From Triticum aestivum (taxonomy: Eukaryota > Streptophyta > Magnoliopsida > Poales > Poaceae): a stretch of 64,000 bases of DNA. Positions 56,254 to 64,000 of the stretch are shown piece by piece. Made by a program: the position numbers and the translations under genes. Position 1 is the stretch's first letter. Each line of letters opens with the position of its first letter. The stretch covers positions 508,053,914 to 508,117,913 of the forward strand of contig NC_057809.1 of NCBI RefSeq assembly GCF_018294505.1, given 5' to 3'. The notes under the pieces were generated by a model. It was given only the letters and a program-made list of their open reading frames with translations, made no database searches and was not told where the DNA came from.

Positions 56254-57839
56254 TGATGTCGCTTGAAGCTACGTCGGTAATTCCCCAAAGAGGAAGGGAT
56301 GATGCAACACAGCGGCATTAGGTATTTCCCTCATATGTGAAACGAAGGTTATCGAACCAATAGGAGAACCAAGCAACACAACATAAACAACACCTGCACA
56401 CAAATAACAACTTCTTGCAACCCGACATGTTTAAAGGGGTTGTCAATCCCTTCCGGGGTACGACGCCTCAAGATAGGCAAACAGACGTGAGGAAAATTTG
56501 TAGTAGATTGATAGATCAAACGCCAAATAAAATAAATAAGAATAAATTGCAGCAAGGTATTTTTGGGTTTTTGGTTTAGTAGATCTGAAAATAAAGGCAA
56601 AGGAAAAGTAGATCGCAAAGGCAAATAATATGAGAAAGAGGGTCGTAGGTTTCACTAGTGGCTTCTCTTAGAAAAATAGCAAACGGTGGGTGAACAAATT
56701 ACTGTTGGGCAATTGATAGAACTTCAAATACTCATGACGATATCGAGGCAATGATCATTACATAGGCATCACGTCCAAGATTAGTAGACCGACTCCTGCC
56801 TGCATCTACTACTATTACTCCACACATCGATCACTATCCAGCATGCTCTAGTGTATTAAGTTCATGGAGAAACGGAGTAATGCAATAAGAACGATGACAT
56901 GATGTAGACAAGATCTATCTATGTAGAGATAGACGCCATCATTTTATCCTTAGTAGCAACGATACATACGTGTCCGTTCCCTTTCTATCACTGGGATCAA
57001 GCACCGTAAGATCGAACCCACTACAAAGCACCTCTTCCCATTGCAAGATAAATAGATCAAGTTGGACAAACAAAACCCAAATATCAGAGAAGAAATACAA
57101 GGCTATAAGCAATTGTGCATAAAATAGATAAAACAAACTCAAATACTTTTATGGATATAAAAAGAGATAGATCTGATCATAAACTCAAATTTCATCGGAT
57201 CCCAACAAACACACAGCAAAAGAGTTACATCATATGGATCTCCAAGAGACCATTGTATTGAGAATCAAAAGAGAGAGAGAGGAAGCCGTCTTGCTACTAA
57301 CTACGGACCTGGAGGTCTACAAAGAACTACTCACGCATCATCGGAGAGGCACCAATGGAGGTGGTGAACCCCATTCGAGATGGTGTCTAGATTGGATCTG
57401 GTGGTTCTGGACTCTACAACGGCTGGATGAATATTTTGTAGACTCCCCTAGGGTTTTGGGAATATTGGGGTATTTATAGAGCAAAGGGCGGTCCGGGGGG
57501 CACCCGAGGTGGGCACGACCAACCAAGGCGCGCCTGGGCCTCCTGGCGCGCCCTGGTGAGTTGTGCTCCCCTCGGGGTACTCCCAGACGCAGCCAGGGCC
57601 CATTATGTTCCTTCTGGTCCATAAAAAATCTTCGTAAAGTTTCGTTGTGTTTGGACTCCGTTTGGTATTGATTTTCTGCGATGTAAAAAACATGGAAAAA
57701 ATAGCAACTGGCACTTGGCACTATGTTAATAGGTTAGTACAAAAAATGATATAAAATGACTATAAAATGACTATAAAACATCAAAGATTAATAATATAAC
57801 AGCATGGAACAATAAAAAAATTATAGATACGTTGGAGAC
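56254..57839 (-). repeat. 5' LTR of B
   Basis: On the plus strand it starts TGATGTCGCTTGAAGC and ends GATACGTTGGAGAC at 57839, where the last six bases of the expected end are missing. A minus-strand TATAAATA lies at 57471-57478. The 3' LTR (30882-31744) matches only its right half. Confidence 0.88.
57471..57478 (-). promoter_or_regulatory. TATA box in B 5' LTR
   Basis: The minus strand reads TATAAATA in CTCTATAAATACCCC. The same motif is kept in the truncated 3' LTR at 31369-31376. Confidence 0.6.
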
Positions 57840-59249
57840 CTACATCTCCAATGTATTTACTTTTCCTAACGCTTTTCCTCTTGTTTTGGACTCTAATTTG
57901 CCTGATATGAATGGGACTGACCCAGGACTGATGTTGTTTCCAGCAGAACTACCATGGTGTTGTTTTTGTGCAGAAATAGAAGTTCTCGGAATGGAACGAA
58001 ACTTTGCGAGGAATTTTTATATAATTAAAGAGAATTTCTGGAGCCAAGACCTAACGAAGGGGGGGCACCTGGGTGGGCACAACCCACTAGGGCGCGCCCC
58101 CTCACCAGGCACGCCTAGGTGGGTTGTCCCCACCTAGTGGCCTCGCAGACCCTGATTCCAACTCCATAAATACCTATTTTTCCAGAAAAAAATCAAGGAA
58201 AAAGAATTATCATGATCCATGAGACGAAGCCGCCGTCACCTCCTGTTCTTCATCGGGAGGCCAGATCTGGAGTCTGTTTGGGGCTTCGGAGAGGGGGGTC
58301 TTCGTTCTTCATCATCACCAACCCTTCTCCATCGCCAATTCCAAGATGCTCCCCACCGGGAGTGAGTAATTCCTTCGTAGGCTCGCTGGTCGGTGAGGAG
58401 TTGGATGAGATTCATCATGTAATCGAGTTAGTTTTGTTAGGGCTTGATCCCTAGTATCCACTATGTTCTTAGATTGATGTTGCTATGACTTTGCCATGCT
58501 TAACGCTTGTCACTTTGGGCCCGGGTTCCATGATTCCAGATCTGAACCGTTTATGTTGTCACCATTATATCCATGTTCTAGATCCGATCTTTCAAGTATA
58601 GTGACCTACTACGTGTTATGATCTGGCAACCCCGGAGTGACAATAGTCGGGACCACTCCCGGTGATGAATGTAGTTTGAGGAGTTCATGTATTCATCGTG
58701 TGTTAATGCTTTGTTCCGGTTCTCTATTAAAAGGAGGCCTTAATATCCCTTAGTTTCCAATATGGACCCCGCTACCACGGGAGGGTAGGACAAAAGATGC
58801 CATGCAAGTTCTTTCCATAAGCACGTATGACTATTTACGGAATACATGCCAACATTATATTGACGAACTGGATCTAGTGCCGTATTTCCCTAGGTTATAA
58901 CTGTCCCATGATGAATATCATCCAACAAGTCACCGATCTAATGCCTATGAATTTATCTTATATTGTGCTTGCTAACTTGCTACTGCTATCATCACTGTTA
59001 CACTTGCTACAAAAGTACTGCTATCACTGTTATCGTTACTGTTGCTGCTGTCACCACTATCAAAACTATCATATTACTTTGCTACTGATCAAGTTGCTGC
59101 AGATAATTAATCTCCAGCTGTGGTTGGATTGACAACTAAACTTCTAATACATTCAAATATTCTTTGTCTCCCCTTGTGTCGAATCTATAAATTTGGGTTG
59201 AATACTCTACCCTTGAAAACTGTTGCGATCCCCTATACTTGTGGGTTAT
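57840..59249 (+). repeat. lone LTR E, left tip damaged
   Basis: The plus strand begins CTACATCTCCAATGTATTTA and ends ATACTTGTGGGTTATCA, an LTR type common in Triticeae. No internal region follows, since the right flank is CACTA2 and the left is B. The first bases of the LTR are missing, so B and E were joined by deletion or recombination. It includes low-complexity CTATCACTGTTATCG stretches near 58980-59100. Confidence 0.7.
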
Positions 59250-59740
59250 CAGTGGCTTTGGATGGTGCATACTGAATGCACAAAATGTCTGGAGTTCAAA
59301 TAAGTTTAAAAATGAAATGCCTTTGTAACAGATGAGTTTTCGTCCAAAACCCTGATACTTCAAAAGAGATTGTCCATTTTGTACACGAAGTGCATCCAGT
59401 TTTTGTCGTAACCATCTCAACTTTTTAGCACATGCTATGTGGGTGAATGATGATACCATGCCAACTTTCAACCTTTTCAGAGTTCTTTTTGTAGTGCTTT
59501 TCAATTTCAGGGTCATTTAGCTCAAAAAATCAGTAAAGGAGCTGAAAATAGCAAATGAAGTCAGAAAGGGTTAGAAATTGATGAAGTTTGTCCTAAGCAC
59601 AAAAGTACACGTTTCAAATGCGAAAACACATAAGCACCCTAACTATTACAAAGATTCCCTATGATTTGTCCAAAGTGGGACTTTCCAGTTATATTAGTCC
59701 GGAAACTCACTAGAGAAGAAAGTGATGACAGTGAAGCCGG
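59250..59740 (-). other. CACTA2 sequence downstream of TnpD
   Basis: No reliable gene. An open frame at 59136-59516 crosses from LTR E and is not supported. The sequence resembles intron or 3' sequence of CACTA TnpD genes. Confidence 0.4.
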
Positions 59741-60355
59741 TCACATACCAAAGTGGGATCTTTGGTTGTGAAACTTTTTCTTCGCATGTGTCCCTTGGCG
59801 CCGTAACAATGGACAATCTTCATCATTTAACTGGATGCTCGGGTCAATATTCACTGTGAAGGGAGCAATTTCATGAAACTTTTCATAATCTTCTGACATG
59901 TCTCTCTTGTCATCCACTCCCACGATGTTTCTTTTCCATGAAAGAACTATGTGGCGCTTTGGCTCATCATATGATGTATTCGCTTCCTTATCTTTTATTT
60001 TTCTCGGCTTGGTAGACATGTCCTTCACATAGAAAACCTGCGCCACATCATTGGCTAGGACGAATGGTTCGTCCGCGTACATAAGATTGTTGAGATCCAC
60101 TATTGTCATTCCGTACTGCGGGTCTTCCGTTACCCCGCCTCGTGTCATGTTGACCCATTTGCACCGAAACAAAGGGACCTTCAAACCACGTCCATAGTCA
60201 AGTTTCCATATCTCCTCTATGTAACCATAATATGTGTCTTTTCCCCTCTTGGTTGCTGCATCAAAGCGGACACCACCGTTTTGGTTGGTGCTCTTCTTAT
60301 CTTGGGCGATCGTGTAAAATGTTTTCCCATTTATCTCATACCCTTTGAAAGTCAT
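59741..60355 (-). pseudogene. TnpD C-terminal domain (DUF4216 type)
   Basis: The frame shows MTFKGYEINGKTFYTIAQDK, TYYGYIEEIWKLDYGRGLKV, PLFRCKWVNMTRGGVT and PFVLANDVAQVFYVKDM, the pattern of DUF4216, which follows DUF4218 in plant CACTA transposases. It is open over 204 codons. Confidence 0.82.
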
Positions 60356-60373
60356 TATATTCGAAGATGGTAA

Positions 60374-61012
60374 CTAGGACAACAAGTACAAGTCATCTTC
60401 AACAGCGTCGTCATGCATGGCACATATCTGCAACCAACCGATGGAAGTCCCCGTTTGTTCACGTGTAATCCAGTCGTTAGACCGCTCTGCGTGTTTGGAG
60501 CATAGAATATTCTTGTGTTCCTCCATATACAGAGACACCATGGCGGAATTTTGTAGAACTGTGTAGTGTGCTTGAGTGAGAGAATGCCCATCCATACATA
60601 TTATTTGTTCCGGTCCTAGCGTGCCATTTCCACCCAGTCGGCCCTTATGCCGTGATTCAGGAACACCAATCGACTTAAGGTCAGGAATAAAGTCAATACA
60701 AAACTCAATGACCTCCTCATTTTCATGGCCCTTGGAGATGTTTCCTTCTAGCCTAGGACGGTTATGAACATATTTCTTTAAGACTCCCATGAACCTCTCA
60801 AAGGGGAACATATTGTGTAGAAATACAGGACCCAGAACGTTAATATCTTCGCATAGGTGAACTAGGACGTGCATCATGATGCTAAAGAAGGATGGTGGGA
60901 ACACCAACTCGAAACTGACACGACATTGCACCAAATCATTCTCTAACCTTGGTATGATTACTGGATCGATTACCTTCTGAGAGATTGCATTGAGGAATGC
61001 ACATAGCTTCAT
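60374..61012 (-). pseudogene. TnpD DUF4218 domain
   Basis: The frame shows KLCAFLNAISQKVIDPVIIP, FELVFPPSFFSIMMHVLVHL, GPVFLHNMFPFERFMGVLKK and NEEVIEFCIDFI, matching the DUF4218 domain between the transposase core and DUF4216. It is open over 212 codons. Confidence 0.85.
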
Positions 61013-61021
61013 AATGGCTAA

Positions 61022-62629
61022 TCAAATATTTTCCGGTAGAAGCCACCTCAATGCAACCAAAAGCAGTTGCGTCATAATCATGTGGCAGTCATGGGACTTT
61101 AGGTTCTGGAACTTTTTCTCTGCCATACTTATTATTCCCTTTATATTCAATGAGAAGCTAGACGGGACCTTCATACTGAGCTGGCGTTCAAAGAAGATTT
61201 CCTTCTCTTCTTTGGTAAAAGCATAGCTGGCATGACCCAGATGTATGTCGTCTTTCCGTGCATACGTAGCTGGCCCTCCCGTGCCTTCGGTGTATCTTTT
61301 GTCTTCCCATACACGCCCAAGAAGCCAAGCAGGGTGACGCAAAGATTCTTCATCATGTGCATCATGTCGATTGCAGAGCGGACCTCTAGGTTTTTCCAAT
61401 AGGGTAGGTCTCAAAATATAGATTTCTTCTTCCACATGGGTGTGCGTCCGTCAGCGTTATTCGGAATGGATTGTCCGCTAGGACCCTTTCCAAAGATTAC
61501 CTTTAAATCCTTGACCATATCATGTACATCATCGCCAGTACGGTGCCTAGGCTTCGTCCGGTGATCTGCCTCACCTTTGAAATGCTTGCCTTTCTTTCTT
61601 ACGGGATGCCTGCTCGAAAGAAATCGACAATGTCCCAGGTACACATTCTTCTTACAATTATCCAAATATATATTGTCGGTATCATCCAAACAGTGTGTGC
61701 ATGTGCGGTATCCCTTGTTTGTCTGTCCTGAAAGGTTACTGAGAGCAGGCCAATCATTGATGGTCACAAAAAAGCAACGTATGTAGTTCAAATTCTTCCT
61801 AATCGAGCTCATCCCACGCACGTACACCTTTTCCATTCCACAGCTGTAAGAGTTCTTCAACTAATGGCCTTAGGTACACATCAATGCCATTGCCGGGTTG
61901 CTTAGGGCCTTGGATGGGCACTGACATCATAATGAACTTCCGCTTCATGCACAACCAAGGAGGAAGGTTATACATACATAGAGTCATAGGTCAGGTGCTA
62001 TGATTGCTACTCTGCTCCCCAAAAGGATTAATGCCATTTGTGCTTAGACCAAACCATATGTTCCTAGCGTCAACTACAAAGTCCCCCCACTTCCTCATGA
62101 TTTTTCTCCACTGCGACCCATCAGCGGGTACTCTCAACTTCATGTCTTTCTTACGGTCTTCTCTGTGCCATCGCATCAACTTGGCATGCTCTTTGTTTTG
62201 GAACAAACGTTTCAATCGTGGTATTATAGGAGCATACCACATCACCTTGGTAGGAATCTTCTTCCTAGGGCGCTCGCCCTCGACATCACCAAGGTCATCA
62301 TGGCTGATCTTATAGTGCAATGCACCGCATACCGGGCACGTGTTCAAATCCTCGTACTCACCGCGATAGAGGATGCAGTCATTAGGGCATGCATGTATCT
62401 TCTGTACCTCTAATCCTAGAGGGCTGACAGCCTTCTTTGCTTTGTACGTACTCTTAGGAAATTCATTATCCTTTGGAAGCATCTTCTTTGACATTATCAG
62501 CAACTTTCCAAATCCCTTGTCAGATACACCATTCTCTGTCTTCCATTGCAGCAATTCCAGTGTGGTGCCCAACTTTTTCTTGTCAGCTTCGCAATTCAGG
62601 TACAATAATTTCTTGTGATCCTCTAACAT
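61022..62629 (-). pseudogene. TnpD transposase core (Transposase_21), broken
   Basis: From 62629 the frame gives KIHACPNDCILYRGEYEDL, CPVCGALHYK, PRLKRLFQNKEHAKLMRWH and WFGLSTNGINPFGEQSS. Then comes a stop at about 61998, MYNLPPWLCMKRKFIMMSVP, and frame changes near 61800 and 61410. The remaining parts are INDWPALSNLSGQTNKGYR, THCLDDTDN and FKGEADHRTKP. These are the blocks of the CACTA transposase that cuts the ends. An asparagine stands where family members I know have an aspartate (DG-NPFG). Confidence 0.85.
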
Positions 62630-62694
62630 GCGCTACAACTTCAGCCTCTCCTTCTCACTTGCATAGTTTCTCTTTGCATCGGCAATGGCTCGAC

Positions 62695-63069
62695 CTAGAT
62701 CATCAGTGGCTCATCTGATGCCTCTTCTTCAGCTTCTTCCTGCATTGCCGGCTCAACTTCTTCCCCCATTGTTGTACCATCGTATTCAGGAAACCCATGG
62801 CCAGAATAGCTGTCGTCATTCTCTTCTTCTTCATTTTCTTCCATCATAACCCGTCTTTCTCTATGCTTGGTCCAAACATTATAATGGGGCATGAAACCGG
62901 ACTCAAATAGGTGCCAGTGAATGGTTCTTGAGTTAGAGTAATTGTGATCAGTCTTACAGCTAGCACATGGACACGACATAAAACCATCTGCCCGCTTGTT
63001 TGCCTCAGCTGCAAGCAGAAAAGTATGCACGCCTTTAACAAACTGGGGAGAGCATCGGTCACCGTGCAT
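62695..63069 (-). pseudogene. TnpD N-terminal transposase-associated domain
   Basis: The frame shows CSPQFVKGVHTFLLAAEANK, CPCASCKTDHNYSNSRTIHW and HLFESGFMPHYNVWTKHRER, a cysteine- and histidine-rich domain at the start of CACTA transposases, then an acidic tail. The true start is lost: LTR F begins at 63070, immediately before the first codons. Confidence 0.82.
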
Positions 63070-64000
63070 TGATGTCTACTACAAAACATTATTCTTGTAC
63101 ACTCGTGTTGGGCCTCCAAGCGTAGAGTTTTGTAGGACAGTAGCAATTTTCATCCAGTGGATGACCTAAGGTTTATCAATCCGTGGGAGGTGTAGGATGA
63201 AGATGGTCTCTCTCAAACAACCCTGCAGCCAAATACAAGAAATCTATTGTGTCCCCAACACACCTAATACAATGGAAAATTGTATAGGTGCACTAGTTAG
63301 GCGAAGATATGGTGATAAAAGTGTAATATGGATGGTAGAAATATATTTTTTATAATCTGAATAAATAAAAAAAGCAAGATAGCAAATAGTAAATGGGCAC
63401 AAAAATGGCATTGCAATGCTTGAAAACGAGGCCTAAGGGTCCGTACTTTCACGAGTGCAATCTTTCAATAGTGCTAATATAATTGGATCATATAACCCTT
63501 CCTCAACGTGCAACAAAGAATCACTCCAAAGTTCCTATCTAGCGGAGAACATAAGACGGAATTGTTAGTAGGGTACGAAACCACCTCAAAGCTATTCGTT
63601 CCGATCAATCTAACCAAGAGTTCGTACTAAAATAACACTAAAGCAAATTCAGATTCATAATATTCAATCCAACACAAAGAACTTCAAAGAGTGCCCCAAG
63701 ATTTCTACCAAAGAAACAAAGACAAGAATGCGCATCAACCCCTATGCATAGATTACCCCAATGCCACCTCGGGAATCCGCGAGTTGAGTGCCAAAACATA
63801 TATAAGGTGAGTCAATACGACACCCCATTGTCACCACGAGTATTCAATTGCAAGACATAAATCAGGTGTTTTCAAATCCATAAAATTATTCAATCCGATA
63901 ATAACGAAATCTCAAAGGGAAAAACTCAATTCATCACAACAAGATAGAGAGGGGAAAACACCATATGATCCGACTATATTAACAAAGCCCGCGATACATC
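63070..64000 (+). repeat. LTR F, right end outside window
   Basis: It starts TGATGTCTACTACAAAACAT directly after the CACTA2 code and contains GGATGACCTAAGGTTTATCA and CAATACAATGGAAAATTGTA, LTR sequence common in Triticeae. No TATA, ORF or end is seen in the window. The first bases TGATG fit an LTR tip. The element or solo LTR interrupts TnpD. Confidence 0.65.

Larger units (their letters stand above)
30882..57839 (-). mobile_element. Athila-like element B, gag-protease only, split by T2 and D
   Basis: The 5' LTR is at 56254-57839 and the cut 3' LTR at 30882-31744, with gag and protease between them on the minus strand. T2 (33226-42317) sits in the 3' non-coding part and D (44897-55517) in gag, both with exact target duplications. 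No RT or integrase belongs to B. The tRNA-Asp primer site and the gag resemble A, but the LTRs are of a different family. Both outer ends are damaged: the left by deletion, the right by fusion to LTR E. Confidence 0.85.
59250..63069 (-). mobile_element. CACTA element CACTA2, TnpD gene part
   Basis: The minus strand carries the domains of a CACTA TnpD transposase in order: Transposase-associated N-terminus, Transposase_21 core, DUF4218 and DUF4216. Neither terminus is in the window: LTR E cuts the left side and LTR F cuts the gene start at 63069. It is not the same copy as CACTA1. Confidence 0.85.

Noticed and set aside
59136..59516. 126-codon minus-strand frame
   Set aside because: It crosses the boundary between LTR E and CACTA2, so it cannot be an ancient gene, and it has no recognisable domain.
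1..64000. Host genes or captured gene fragments
   Set aside because: Every reliable coding segment matched a transposon protein family or an element-specific frame. Nothing outside this class could be supported.

Overview
The window is a stack of nested transposable elements from a large grass genome, almost certainly a Triticeae species (wheat, Aegilops, barley or rye). The evidence is the Athila-like elements whose LTRs begin TGATACGTCTCCAACGTATC, Tat-lineage elements with about 480 bp LTRs, a Tekay-type chromovirus with 2.6 kb LTRs, and two CACTA (En/Spm) elements of Triticeae style. I found no host gene, tRNA, rRNA or CRISPR array. Family names given below are from memory and unverified.

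Layout from left to right. T1 (1-9873) is a Tat-lineage Ty3/Gypsy element on the minus strand with an extra RNase H, an antisense intron-containing gene on the plus strand, and a hAT-type MITE (4042-4589). T1 and element A sit inside CACTA1, whose left end lies outside the window. CACTA1 appears at 9874-9993 and 18273-27533 and carries a TnpA-like gene on the plus strand with an unusual array of duplicated exon-intron modules. Element A (9994-18272, target duplication TCGTC) is an Athila-like element with gag and protease but no polymerase. CACTA1 ends in C (27534-about 30881), another Athila-like gag-protease element that also carries a 924 bp foldback element (28344-29267).

C is fused to the cut 3' LTR of B (about 30882-57839, minus strand). 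B is a third Athila-like gag-protease element, split by two insertions. T2 (33226-42317, target duplication CACAC) is a Tat relative without RT, RNase H or integrase but with a well preserved six-exon antisense gene. D (44897-55517, target duplication ATAAA) is a Tekay-type chromovirus with gag, protease, RT, RNase H, integrase, chromodomain and a pre-gag reading frame. Right of B lie a lone LTR (E, 57840-59249), a broken CACTA transposase (TnpD, minus strand, 59250-63069) and the start of another LTR (F, 63070-64000).

As a system, the window contains several partly coding elements that could only move with help from relatives. A, B and C keep gag and protease; T2 keeps gag, protease and the antisense gene; the polymerases in T1 and D are broken. 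The most interesting signals are the spliced antisense gene shared by T1 and T2, the exon-intron module array in CACTA1, a hairpin conserved downstream of protease in A and B, a palindrome at the LTR tips of A, B and E, and the pre-gag reading frame of D.
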